From: Paraburkholderia sp. BCC1884
Lineage (GTDB): Bacteria > Pseudomonadota > Gammaproteobacteria > Burkholderiales > Burkholderiaceae
Reading direction: 5' to 3'
DNA: 64,000 nt
Assembly: GCF_900996225.1 (NCBI RefSeq)
Contig: NZ_CAAJGL010000068.1
Location: 930,001 to 994,000, forward strand
The notes beneath the pieces were generated by a model, which was not told the origin of the DNA, searched no databases, and saw only the letters and a list, made by a program, of their open reading frames with translations. Position numbers and translations under genes: made by a program. Positions 1 to 8,692 of the stretch are shown piece after piece. Each line of letters begins with the position of its first letter. Position 1 is the first letter of the stretch.

Positions 1-1
1 A

Positions 2-112
2 GGCGTCGAAGTGGAATTGGCGTCGTACGATTTTTCTGAAATGCTTCGCCAGCGTGATGAACTGCTGATTCAATTGCTGGAGGCTAAGCGCAATTGTGCT
101 GAGATCCCGTGA
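2..112 (+). CDS. C-terminal end of an unidentified protein (partial)
   Basis: An open frame runs from the left edge of the window to a TGA at 110-112 and encodes 36 residues. It is hydrophilic, with a helical Leu/Glu/Arg-rich stretch (MLRQRDELLIQLLEAKR). No start is visible, so the gene begins outside the window. I do not recognise the family. It could equally be the tail of a gene truncated by rearrangement, since the DNA up to the insertion sequence at 366 carries no other gene. Confidence 0.4.
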   Translation, partial: GVEVELASYDFSEMLRQRDELLIQLLEAKRNCAEIP

Positions 113-365
113 GCGCAGTCTTGTTTTCCGCTTCAGCGCCTGGTGACAAAGCTTCGCACGAGTGCTTTCGCATCTGACTACAACATGGCGTCCGTCGCCG
201 CAACTCCTACCGCCCGTACATGAAGTTTTCGGAGCATGGTAGTTCGTGGTTGAGTGGACAAGTACCGGCAATGCGACTTCTCGCTACCTCTCCAGGACGA
301 GAATGACAAGGCCAACGACGCGAAGCCGACGGTCGGCAATCGCCAATCGAATGGCTGCTTGCGGG

Positions 366-385
366 CGATTCTGTTGAAAAAGTCG
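366..385 (+). repeat. Left terminal inverted repeat of the IS1182-type element
   Basis: The 20 bases CGATTCTGTTGAAAAAGTCG match the reverse complement of 1955-1974 exactly. It lies downstream of the transposase stop codon, which is on the minus strand. Confidence 0.85.
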
Positions 386-480
386 AGTTTTGATTTGGGG
401 CACGGGCTTTGGCAATACGTTTCGAGCTGGAAAATTCAGGGAGGCGGCGTTCCTGCAAGGCGCGACGCCCCCGTTTCTCG

Positions 481-1896
481 TCATGTAGCTGCCTGGTTTG
501 TCTGCTTACCGTCAGGCATGAGCCATTTGGCCATTCTTCGCAGATTTTGCGCAGTTGCTGCCATCAGAAACTCATCATGGGCACCGCTTGGACCACGCAG
601 TCGCAAGCGATCAAGTTTGAGGATGCGTTTGAGGTGGGCGAAGAGCATTTCCACCTTCTTTCGCTGCCGGCGCGACTGTTTGTATTCTGGGGTTGTGGCG
701 ATGCGCCTCGCTTCATCACGTGCAGCTTCATGGATGCTGCGCACGATTTTGCGAAACTGCATATTCGGGCAACATCGATCCTTCATCGAACAGCCATCAC
801 AGTCCATCTGACTTGCTCGGTAGACGATGGTGTCTGCTTTCGTGATGTGCGTGCGTGGATTCTTCAGTGGACGCCAGTCGCTGCGTAGCGCGTTTCCCGC
901 AGGACATCGATACTCGTTGGCCTGTTCATTCCAGATGAATTCGCTACGTGAGAACGTATTGTCCTTGCGCGTTGTTTTATCCCAGACCGAGACGTGCGGC
1001 TCGATGTGTTTCTCGTCAACCATCCAGCCAAGCAGCGCCGCTGTGCCGTATGCAGTGTCACCTACCAGTCGGCGAGGCTTCAGGTCCCGTTGGTGTTCAA
1101 CACGATCGATCATTGTCCTGGTTGATTCGACCTCTTGGGACTGGTTCGCCGGCGTCGCTTCAACGTCAACAATGATCCCTGCCTGCAGGTCAATCAGGTA
1201 ATTCGTCGAATAGGCAAAGAACGCGGGACCACCAGGTGCAGCCGTCCATCGTGCAGCAGGATCAGTCAGGGATATCTTCTTTGGAGGTGTCGAAGACACT
1301 GCTGGCTCTGACGTGTCCGCTTCCACCGGATTGGTTTGCGCCAGTGCCTCAAGATATTCCCGCACAGCCCGGCTCTGGCCGTCGGCACGTCCCCAGTCGA
1401 TAGGTTCTGTTCCCGGCACTCCGTTCGCACGACTCGCGTCGGCCTTGATGATGCTTGCGTCAATCGCGAATCCCTCACCCTTGACAAGGCCCTCGGCCAT
1501 GCAGCGACTCAGCACAGATTCGAACACGTGACGCAACAGATCGCTATCGCGAAAGCGTCCGTGACGATTCTTTGAGAACGTCGAGTGTTCCGGTACGGCA
1601 TCCTCCAGACCTAACCGGCAGAACCAGCGGTATGCGAGGTTCAGATGTACCTCTTCGCATAGACGTCGCTCGGACCGGATGCCAAAGCAGTAACCCACGA
1701 TCAACATCCGGATCATGAGCTCCGGGTCAATTGATGGACGGCCTATCGGGCTGTAAAACGGTGCGAGGTGCTGACGCAGATCTCGCAGATCAAGGAAGCG
1801 ATCAATGCCTCTCAACAGGTGTGATTGCGGGACGTGGTTGTCGAGGTTGAACGAGTAGAAGAGCTTGTCCTGTCCGCTGTCCAATCGACCCATCAT
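481..1896 (-). CDS. IS1182 family transposase
   Basis: A 471-residue DDE transposase of the IS1182 group within the IS5/IS4-like superfamily. The N-terminal domain (about 15-120) has the typical run from YSFNLDNHVPQSHLLRGID through GRPSIDPELMIRMLIVGYCF. The catalytic core follows, with FAIDASIIKADASR near 140-155 (first Asp), LVGDTAYGT near 280 (second Asp), and the region around KKVEMLFAHLKRIL near 425 (Glu). A cysteine cluster (CPAGNAL, CDGCSMKDRCC) lies between them, as in this family. Length is normal and no frame is broken. The gene sits between perfect terminal repeats, so the element is complete. Several long open frames on the opposite strand are shadows of it. Confidence 0.93.
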   Translation of the reverse strand: MMGRLDSGQDKLFYSFNLDNHVPQSHLLRGIDRFLDLRDLRQHLAPFYSPIGRPSIDPELMIRMLIVGYCFGIRSERRLCEEVHLNLAYRWFCRLGLEDAVPEHSTFSKNRHGRFRDSDLLRHVFESVLSRCMAEGLVKGEGFAIDASIIKADASRANGVPGTEPIDWGRADGQSRAVREYLEALAQTNPVEADTSEPAVSSTPPKKISLTDPAARWTAAPGGPAFFAYSTNYLIDLQAGIIVDVEATPANQSQEVESTRTMIDRVEHQRDLKPRRLVGDTAYGTAALLGWMVDEKHIEPHVSVWDKTTRKDNTFSRSEFIWNEQANEYRCPAGNALRSDWRPLKNPRTHITKADTIVYRASQMDCDGCSMKDRCCPNMQFRKIVRSIHEAARDEARRIATTPEYKQSRRQRKKVEMLFAHLKRILKLDRLRLRGPSGAHDEFLMAATAQNLRRMAKWLMPDGKQTNQAAT

Positions 1897-1954
1897 GACG
1901 ATTCACTCCCGTCGTTCGATGTCTTCCAGGATACCCAACAATCCGCATCTACGG

Positions 1955-1974
1955 CGACTTTTTCAACAGAATCG
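1955..1974 (-). repeat. Right terminal inverted repeat of the IS1182-type element
   Basis: Exact reverse complement of 366-385. It lies upstream of the transposase start and probably carries or adjoins its promoter. Confidence 0.85.
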
Positions 1975-2195
1975 GGCCCAAACTGTCGTCCGACTGTCGG
2001 ACGACGGGATCGGACCAAGGTTTCCTCCTGGCCGAGTGTTTCCCTGTGCAAAGTATGCGCTGCCAGAAACTGCGGAGCCGGCGCTGGCAGCACGCGACCT
2101 ACAACGGCTCTTCGGTTCTTCCGAAAAAGGCGCTCGAGCCGGGCGCGAGGGACGGAAAGCACTGTCATTTCGCAGCCGCGCATCTGCCTGCAACG

Positions 2196-3065
2196 TCAAA
2201 CGGTTTGACCCGCACCAAGGTCTGTACCTGTCGTTGGATCCGAAGTTGCATCCGACGCTGTCCTTGATGCCAACGTCGGCAGCACTTTTACATCTTCCTT
2301 CGAGACGCTGACCGTTGCTAGTCCGTCCCCTCCACCCACAGCGGGTTCCGGAGTTTCATCGAACTCCCAGTCCGCCCCTTCGTTCCACGGTCCGGGCGGC
2401 GCATCTTCGCCTTTCGACATGTTTAATACACGCTGGTGTGCTGCGGCACGCCAGGTGGCTTGCCCTAGGGAAAATTTGGCTGGATTGAATGCAGAGCTTT
2501 CTCGAATGATTTCTGATGGGCTCGCGTGTCACCAGAAAACCCAAAAATGTTTCCTTGATGCCAGGGTCGTCGGTGACGTTGACGAGGCGTTCATAGACGA
2601 TCTTCGCACGCGCTTCCGCCGCAATGTTCGACCGCAGATCGGCCGTTGGTTCGCCGATTGTGTCGACAGAGGAAGGGCACGAAGGTACGCCTGCCGAATT
2701 GGTTAGAGCCGGGCCACCACCGTATAGCAAAGCCGTTGTGTGCGAGTCGGTCCGCCGCCGGTCATTGAACGATACTGTTCGGCCTCCGCCTCGACGGCTT
2801 CAGCCAGCTGACCCTTCGCACTTTTGTTCAGCATCGCGACGATTGAACCAACAATTTCCAGATGGCTAAGTTCTTCGGTTGCGATATTGAGCAACATATC
2901 CTTGCGGCTAGGGTCATCTTCGCCGACAGCCTGCGTAAAGTATCGGCATGCGGCACCAAGCTCTCCCTGAGGTCCGCCGAATTGCTCAAGTAGAAAATCC
3001 GCAAGACCAGGGTTCGACGCGGCAACCCGCACGGCGTACTGGAGGCCTTTGTTATGGATGAACAT
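2196..3065 (-). pseudogene. Manganese catalase, multiply frameshifted
   Basis: The remnant of a non-haem dimanganese catalase, which would disproportionate hydrogen peroxide in the cytoplasm. The start is ATG at 3065 (MFIHNKGLQYAVRV). The first frame runs to about 2703 and keeps a metal-ligand region (ATEELSHLEIVGSIV). The next piece, in another frame, holds LLYGGGPALTNSAGVP, AAEARAKIVYERL and FLVTRE. A third frame holds the stretch around HQKSFEKAL. The tail (MSKGEDAPPGPWNEGADWEF) ends at a stop at 2196. At least three frame changes are needed to read the family sequence end to end, so the gene is dead unless the sequence has errors. The sensor kinase upstream is also broken, which suggests general decay at this edge of the mobile island. 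Confidence 0.85.
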
Positions 3066-3486
3066 GAGACTTCTCCGGTGACTGGCCGCTGTGGATCGCG
3101 TGGATTTGGACATCGAATGGCTAAGTACTCATTCCGGCGCGCAATCGCGTGTGACCTTGGATTGAACCGGATAGCGGTACTGCCAGATGGTTGTCCACAT
3201 CCCTTGATGGGCGTCCGGCTCTCAGAGCGAACGCTCTGGCAGATGCGCGGAGAAATTGCCACGCATGGCAACACGGTGCCGAACCTCATGCAGTATGCGC
3301 TGTGCCCCTCGGACAAACCACGTCACCAGACAGCCCGTATGCAGCCGCCACGGGCGCTCTCCCGGAATATTCACTGATGCGGCTCTTACGTTCCGTCCGT
3401 GCGATTGACCGACTCACGCGCCGGTCAAGGACAGTTATTTGCTTGGATGACACCCCCTTGCGTTCGACCGACAGCGCGATGAATCG
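3066..3486. other. Gap of about 420 bp without a gene
   Basis: This is the upstream region of the decayed catalase. I see no convincing gene. A perfect 7-bp inverted repeat, CAGAGCG-AA-CGCTCTG, lies at 3223-3238. It has no T-run, so it is not a clear terminator and may be an operator or chance. Confidence 0.5.
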
Positions 3487-4609
3487 CTACTTGCTACGTG
3501 GCAGTTCTACCGCGAACACCGTTTCCCGCTCGTCAGACCTTGCGTTGATTTCGCCCCCGTGAGCTCTGGAAATCTCGCGCGCAATGTAGAGCCCGAGCCC
3601 CAGATTGCCGTCAGTGTTATAGGAGGCTTCAGGATTCAGGCCCCGCTGAAGCGGGTCGAAGATCTGCTGCAAGGTGACTCGGTCAATGGCCGGTCCCTGA
3701 TTCCTGACCTCGAAACGGATGGTTCGCTCGTTGCCGATCATTACTACTCTTACTATTGTGTCCGGCGCTCCGTATTTGATTGCATTCAACACCAGGTTTC
3801 CGAGCAGCTGTTGCAAACGGCGGCCGTCCCAAACGCCTCTGCAATCTCCTGTAACGATCCAGATCGACACGACGGTCCGGGTGCGCCGCGCGCAACTGAT
3901 CGAGTTCGTCAATAAACAGTTTCGCGAGGTCAACATCAGTGGGCGAGATACCGATCCTCAAACCAAGCCTGGTACGATTGAAATCCAGCATATCGCTCAG
4001 AAGGGCCTGCATGCGCGCGCCGCTCCGGATCAAACGGGATGCTGCTACCGACACCTGGTCTCCCGCGTTCAGCGCGGTTAGATGCTGGGCTGTCATCAGG
4101 ATAGTCTGCAGCGGGCTTCGCATATCGTGCCCAAGCATGCCAAGAAAAAGATTGCGAGCCTGATCTACCTGCGAGCTGAAATACCCGATCGATTCGGTAA
4201 GCGCCCGGTCGATGGCCTCGTTGAAGCGGATTACATCATCCGTGTGGGGAGGGTCGGGCTGACATTCGTCCATCCAGAGACGCAGGACGCTCGCCCGCAA
4301 GGCACGATATTCGGCAACTAGCTGTTTGATGTCGAACCCGCCGCGTGCTCGTAGAAGCGCGTGCAGCTGCGCAGCGGTCGCCGAAACGCCCATCAGCACA
4401 GGGGCGCACCCCAGCGATTTCTCGATTTGCGCTTCCCTGGTCTGAGTCATCGACAGGTCCATCGCGACGGCCTGCAGAATCTGTTGCGCATGGTCGCGCA
4501 GAGCAAGCGATTTCATGTCCACGGCTGCCGGCAAGAGGGTGGCGGCGAACGCCTCCCACTGGCCCAGAATCGTTTCCATGTCGCGCAAAATAAAGTCGGC
4601 CAGTCGCAT
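3487..4609 (-). pseudogene. RsbRD-type sensor histidine kinase, frameshifted
   Basis: A soluble sensor kinase. The RsbRD-like N-terminal region starts with MRLADFILRDMETILGQWEAF, and the dimerisation box around GMLGHDMRSPLQ carries the phospho-accepting His. The frame then breaks near 3862. The ATP-binding domain continues in a second frame with LLGNLVLNAIKYGAP (N box), a G1-like stretch replaced by IFDPLQRGL, and GNLGLGLYIAREISRAHGG (G2), ending at 3487. One extra base in the GATCGTTAC stretch explains the break: removing it restores VDLDVTGDCRGVWDG. The start at 4609 (ATG) fits the family better than the upstream TTG at 4621. It may be a true pseudogene or a single sequencing error. Confidence 0.82.
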
Positions 4610-4900
4610 GCTTGTTCTCAATGAAGCGGAAACGGCCAGTATCGCCCATCCTTGAACCCACTCCGCTAAAAAAGCTGCCCCTTATTCGATCAGGTCCCAA
4701 ATTGCGCGACTTCGGGGAAGGCCGGACGACCGCCGGGGCCTGTCGCGTAACTGAAATCTTCCCCTCTCAAATATTTAAGGTTGCCACGATCGATGACCTG
4801 GCCGAGCGGCCCGCAGCCTTACAGATCCGACAACGAATCTTGGCGACGCGTCCAGTCAAGACCTTCCCCAATACCCCTGTAGTCAGCGCGTCACCTGAAA
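4610..4900. other. Intergenic stretch next to the kinase
   Basis: About 290 bp without a convincing gene. It separates the decayed host-type genes on the left from the unrecognised accessory genes on the right, so it is one place where the edge of the mobile island could lie. No terminal-repeat match to the tnsA-side candidate end was found by eye. Confidence 0.4.
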
Positions 4901-6031
4901 CTAACTGAGACTGAGATTCACGAAATTCGTCTTGAGCGTTGGCCTGACAATTGTGCCATCTGCAAAAGGAGTTGCGAATTGCTGAAGCGTCACTTCATAG
5001 GAGTGCGTGTCTGTATCAACGGCCCACGGCTTCGACAGGTCGAAGAAATGGTTGTAGGGGTGCTTGACCAAGACCGTTTTGTCAGAGCCTACGTACAGAA
5101 TCGGAATCTCACGCCTCAGTCGCCGAAATACGTCGAGACCATTCCGTGCCTCGAGCCATACAGCGTTGATTCCGATGGCGAACACGGACACTGGAGGCTT
5201 GTTGTCTGCCATTCTGACAAATCGTTTTTGGAGTGAGTCAGCGGCACCCAGAAGACGGGGGGAGTCCAGCCATTGATCCGCGACCCGCACCGCGAGGTAG
5301 TGCGTCTCCCGCGATTTGTCTTGCAGGCTGGGCGGCAACAGTCTATTGCCGACTACATAGCAAGTCGAAGGTGACAAAAGACTTCTACGCATTTCCTCGA
5401 CGATGGCGCAACTTTCGTTAGTTTCGAAGATGTGGTGACCTTCGTCGGAGTTTGTGTCGAGAGTGCTTGGTTCACGGCTTTCAATCAATTTCAATATTTC
5501 TCGTGCGACAGTCTCGGTGGCAAAGGCTCCATAGCCTGCTACGGTCTTTTTTTTCGTTGCTTTCCATTCTTCGGCATAGTCGTCCTCATTGTCCCAACCC
5601 GAACCGTATCGCCATTTGTCGTGGTCAGTATAAGATCGCGACGTCTCATTCATGTACCCCTTGACTGCAGCTAGTCTCGATTCATGGCCGTGCGAAGCGA
5701 GGATCGGATCTACGTCAGATTGCTTCATTCTAGCTACGATGCACTCAGCGTCTTCGAACAGATGAATGTGTTCCGCAAAGCGGCGGTGAAACGTTTCCTC
5801 CAGATCTCGCTTGCGAATGGTCTCGGCCAACAGTGGCACATCCTCCTGCATCCAGCAATAGACATCGCTCCAGTCGATAGATTGCCAGAAAGCCAAGCTG
5901 TCTCCTTCCCACACTTCATTGATGGCAGACATCGCGTAAGTTATTGCCTCCTGGACTATATCGACGTCTTTTCTCGTGCGGTAGATAGCGGGGCCGTTTG
6001 GGACTTGAGTTTCGGTTTGTTGTTCAAGCAT
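4901..6031 (-). CDS. Unrecognised 376-residue accessory protein
   Basis: A soluble, acidic protein of 376 residues with no signal peptide or membrane segment. I do not recognise a family. The N-terminal half is helical and rich in Trp, Glu and Arg (SIDWSDVYCWMQEDVP). A central stretch, KWRYGSGWDNEDDYAEEW, looks like a charged linker. The C-terminal third appears beta-rich (VSVFAIGINAVWLEARNG, IPILYVGSD). It lies 162 bp downstream of another unknown gene on the same strand, in a series following a C5 methyltransferase, so it may belong to a modification-linked or defence function. This is inference from position only. The start at 6031 has no strong ribosome site, so a different start is possible. 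Confidence 0.6.
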   Translation of the reverse strand: MLEQQTETQVPNGPAIYRTRKDVDIVQEAITYAMSAINEVWEGDSLAFWQSIDWSDVYCWMQEDVPLLAETIRKRDLEETFHRRFAEHIHLFEDAECIVARMKQSDVDPILASHGHESRLAAVKGYMNETSRSYTDHDKWRYGSGWDNEDDYAEEWKATKKKTVAGYGAFATETVAREILKLIESREPSTLDTNSDEGHHIFETNESCAIVEEMRRSLLSPSTCYVVGNRLLPPSLQDKSRETHYLAVRVADQWLDSPRLLGAADSLQKRFVRMADNKPPVSVFAIGINAVWLEARNGLDVFRRLRREIPILYVGSDKTVLVKHPYNHFFDLSKPWAVDTDTHSYEVTLQQFATPFADGTIVRPTLKTNFVNLSLS

Positions 6032-6193
6032 GACGATTTATTCAGTGTCAAATTAGATTGCCCGCATTTCCAGTCATCAGCTAGTGACCGCCGTGTTGCC
6101 GAAGCCGCCGGAAATTTATAGGGTACTTGGAGCGCATGCACGAAGGATCGGAACGTTTTGCGGGGAAGATGCGGCGCGGGGCGCCGCCTTTCC

Positions 6194-6940
6194 TCAAATG
6201 AGCTCGCCGCCGGCCCGAACCTGACGCGGTTCGCACACAATCGTATGCGGCGAGGAGTTTTGCTTTTCCACCAACGAATCGAGTGTCGATGTGCATTCGT
6301 TCAGCCATCCAGGTTGGAGCGTCTTGACTGTATCGAGCGTGTTCGTCACATACCCGCCCCCGGGCTGTGCCAGAACAGGAATGGCTTTGCAATAAAAATC
6401 AAAATTTCGTCTTGCTCCGAAGCAGTCGATGGGTGTCTCCGACGTGCTTTCCCCGACAAATCGGGCGACGGCGGTCAAGGTGTCCGTGAGTGCGGCATTC
6501 TTGCCGCCTAACTCGATGACATGAGGAATGAAAGGGCCGTCCTCATCGCGAATCTTGACGACGAGCTTCCCATCTTTCACACAACTGAATGCAAAATAGG
6601 CGAACGAATAAGTCCTGAGATGACAAAGCAGGTTCAGAACTGCGCCGTCGCCGATAATCTGCAGGATTCCATATTCACCGTTTGGGGCGGTCGGAATTAG
6701 CTCGACATGGATAGCGCCTGAAAGGGCCATTTTGCTCACTACGTCGTATTGATAATCTTCTTCCGACTGAATAAGAATGACCAACTCGTGACCAACGGTT
6801 GCTCCTTGCCTGTTCTTGCTTGGCTCAGGAAGTAGTGTTGCAACTACGTCGAATGGCGTCTGCGGGGCCGACGGGTACTCCATCCAGTCCGCAATGGCGT
6901 TTCCGTAATGGTCGCGTTGATTGATATCTGTATTTGACAT
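6194..6940 (-). CDS. Unrecognised 248-residue accessory protein
   Basis: A soluble protein of 248 residues without signal peptide or membrane helices. It starts at ATG 6938-6940 with MSNTDINQRDHYGNAIADWM. The middle (residues 45-140) alternates hydrophobic and charged residues as a beta-rich domain would (ELVILIQSEEDYQYDVV, KLVVKIRDEDGPFIPHVIEL). I do not recognise it. It is followed by the 376-residue gene on the same strand and preceded by a 510-bp AT-rich gap, so the two probably share a promoter in that gap. It may be the partner of the downstream protein. Confidence 0.6.
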   Translation of the reverse strand: MSNTDINQRDHYGNAIADWMEYPSAPQTPFDVVATLLPEPSKNRQGATVGHELVILIQSEEDYQYDVVSKMALSGAIHVELIPTAPNGEYGILQIIGDGAVLNLLCHLRTYSFAYFAFSCVKDGKLVVKIRDEDGPFIPHVIELGGKNAALTDTLTAVARFVGESTSETPIDCFGARRNFDFYCKAIPVLAQPGGGYVTNTLDTVKTLQPGWLNECTSTLDSLVEKQNSSPHTIVCEPRQVRAGGELI

Positions 6941-7450
6941 ATTTTAAACAGGGTGGGTGGGAGGCGTTCAGCGCCATTGGGCAGATATTAAGGCGCTGTG
7001 CAACAATAAATCAAGACATTTTAATAATATAAATAATTATCCCGTTTAAAAATAAGGAAATGTCAGAATAACTGTGATATGTTGATCGAATTGTATAATC
7101 TAATCAATGACTTGGGATAATCGAAATTCGATGCTCGAAATATCCCCCTTTGCCGCTGTCTCGAGACGCCTGGCGTGCGAAGAGACGGAGGGTTGCGTCT
7201 GGGTAGATATGTGGACTTCCAGCCCACGAGATAATCGGCGTGGGGCGAGCTTCTGATTTACGGTGGAGCTTGCCGGGGCTGCGAGGATCGTGCTAGGGCT
7301 TCAGGGGCATGGGACGTCGCGAAGTCCGCGATCCATAGACCCGCAGTGCCTTTCCGACGTGATGCTCGGCCGAAGCCGGGAAGTTTCTCTGCGCCTCTTG
7401 AACCCACGCTCGCGTATCTCCGTCGGAAACGTAAATCGAGTTGTCGGCCT
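6941..7450. other. AT-rich gap downstream of the TnsE-like gene
   Basis: A stretch of 510 bp with no supported gene. The segment 7000-7110 is clearly more AT-rich than its surroundings (runs such as TTTTAATAATATAAATAATTA) and probably contains the promoter for the minus-strand gene starting at 6940. An imperfect inverted repeat at 7114-7146 (GGGATA... TATCCC with inner TCGA copies) follows. Because the gap lies just beyond the TnsE-like gene, it is a candidate place for the distal end of the Tn7-like element, but I found no sequence that clearly matches the other candidate end. Confidence 0.45.
7114..7146. repeat. Imperfect inverted repeat in AT-rich gap
   Basis: Outer arms GGGATA and TATCCC enclose repeated TCGAA/ATTCGA elements. 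The role is unknown. It could be an operator or, less likely, part of a transposase-binding end region. Confidence 0.35.
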
Positions 7451-8479
7451 TCACGAACGACGTGCGCTGCGAAGTTCGTTTAGAACCTTGACGACTCGCT
7501 CCCAGCGACCATCGTTTCTCATTCGACGGTGGTAATTCGCAATAACCGACTTACTTGTTACTTCGCCTCCAACTTCATTCCAGCTTTTACATGCACCCAG
7601 CTTTTCGATAATGCAGTCGATGATTTGCCGCAAATCAAATTTGGATGGCCGGCCGTAATGGACGCCAACTGTGTGTATCAGAGGCTCCACGGCCGCCCAT
7701 TCTTCGTCCGTTAGCTTCCAATCTCCGTTACGCGTCTGAAGCCGGGAATCGCTAATCTGAGCTTGGAGATGTCGCGCGGCCTTAGTTCCGTGAAATTTGA
7801 ATTCACGTCTGATGGACTGTGCCCACTCGAGTGGTTCCTCTAATGGGGTTATCCGAAAAATGCAGATGTCTCGCGCATAAATAGTGTTACCGTCACGTTC
7901 ACCTTGCACAGAGCACTGAATCTCTGCGTTCGGGAGCGTCATCGCGATCTTTCCATTAGTAGCGTGCCGGTACACGCTTTTCCATGCTCGGTATGCTGAG
8001 GGGAACGGGTAGAACCAATCCAGCCGACGGACGAACTTGTCGGCTGTTCGTAACGTGTTTTTAATTGTGCGCTTTTGCAACATTCGCATTTCAAAAGTGC
8101 CTTCTCCCAGGAGCGGTGCGCACATCAAATCGATGCCTTGAGGGTGATATAACATGCCGACGACTTGGGATGGGCAGGACATCAGGGCACGTTGTAGTTC
8201 CAGGGCCGACACCATTACCGTAAAGTTGCCTTTGCGGAATTTATAGACAACGTGGTGGTTGGTCACCCCTTTGGTAATCCCGAACATCGATGCGTATTGC
8301 GCGGCCGAGGCCTGTGTCCATGAAGAGAGGCTCGTCACGAACATTGATCTCGGTACTCTGGGCTTTGGCAATCTGTGTTGATGCATCAGCTTGAGTGGAA
8401 TAAGGTGTTCCTCACCTGATTCCGAAATGCCAACAACAACGAGGTTGTTATCTACCCTTGCAAACCTGTCCAGCCACAT
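7451..8479 (-). CDS. TnsE-like protein with C-terminal IS5/IS402-type DNA-binding domain
   Basis: A 342-residue protein. Residues about 87-210 resemble the N-terminal part of Tn7 TnsE as I remember it. A SALELQRALM helix is followed by FEMRML, then a Trp-Tyr helix pair (RRLDWFYPFPSAYRAWKSVYRH) and a strand with VQGERDGNTIY, in the same order and spacing as LELARSL, LEIRIL, the LVWLF...YESIFRH stretch and VKGRSS in TnsE. Residues about 254-338 match the DUF4096 domain at the start of IS5/IS402 transposases (WKLTDEEWAAVEPL, GRPSKFDLRQII), but no DDE core follows. TnsE directs Tn7 to replicating DNA, so this may be a target selector with a swapped DNA-binding end. The start at 8479 has GGGAGA upstream. 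It might instead be a restriction partner of the nearby methyltransferase. Confidence 0.6.
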   Translation of the reverse strand: MWLDRFARVDNNLVVVGISESGEEHLIPLKLMHQHRLPKPRVPRSMFVTSLSSWTQASAAQYASMFGITKGVTNHHVVYKFRKGNFTVMVSALELQRALMSCPSQVVGMLYHPQGIDLMCAPLLGEGTFEMRMLQKRTIKNTLRTADKFVRRLDWFYPFPSAYRAWKSVYRHATNGKIAMTLPNAEIQCSVQGERDGNTIYARDICIFRITPLEEPLEWAQSIRREFKFHGTKAARHLQAQISDSRLQTRNGDWKLTDEEWAAVEPLIHTVGVHYGRPSKFDLRQIIDCIIEKLGACKSWNEVGGEVTSKSVIANYHRRMRNDGRWERVVKVLNELRSARRS

Positions 8480-8586
8480 TATCCGTCTCCCGTGATTTCA
8501 GGAAACGTATAGGTAGTAGTATTTAGCTGCGGAGGACGAGGAGAGTAGATTTCCTGCGCTCTTGGATACACAATTTGCGTACGCGC

Positions 8587-8660
8587 TTAGCGGCGGCCGG
8601 CAAGCACCGGGCCCTGTCGATGCCAGCGCCGCAGCGTGCCTACCATTCCGTGAAAGAATC
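8587..8660 (-). pseudogene. Remnant of a MerR-type helix-turn-helix gene
   Basis: Minus-strand codons 8637-8587 read TLRRWHRQGPVLAGRR followed by TAA, the second half of a MerR-type helix-turn-helix as found in IS607 recombinases and related regulators. Nearly the same DNA recurs at 27622-27665, which confirms common origin. Nothing recognisable of the N-terminal half remains beyond about 8660. Confidence 0.5.
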
Positions 8661-8692
8661 GGATGCATCATAGCCTGTGATGACGAGCACGG

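Larger units (their letters stand above)
366..1974 (-). mobile_element. IS1182-type insertion sequence
   Basis: A single transposase gene is bounded by a perfect 20-bp inverted repeat: CGATTCTGTTGAAAAAGTCG at 366-385 and its reverse complement at 1955-1974. The element is about 1.6 kb, usual for a one-gene DDE insertion sequence of this family. The repeats sit about 96 bp and 58 bp outside the gene ends. I see no clear short target duplication. The bases just outside (GGG on the left, GGCCC on the right) are similar, so the true tips may extend by a few bases. The element looks intact and potentially active. Confidence 0.85.

Noticed and set aside
409..1575. Several long open frames on the plus strand across the transposase gene
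   Set aside because: They are opposite to a clear IS1182 transposase and have no family similarity; they follow from its codon bias.
1825..2311. Overlapping open frames of up to 148 codons right of the IS element
   Set aside because: All three frames and both strands are open at once in GC-rich DNA, with no ribosome sites or family matches.
3223..3238. CAGAGCG-AA-CGCTCTG as a terminator
   Set aside because: No T-run follows on either strand, and it lies upstream of the catalase start.
7074..7100. Possible left transposon end beginning TGTTGATCG after TGATA
   Set aside because: Matches the candidate right end only with gaps, and the flanking five bases do not agree, so there is no support for a target duplication.
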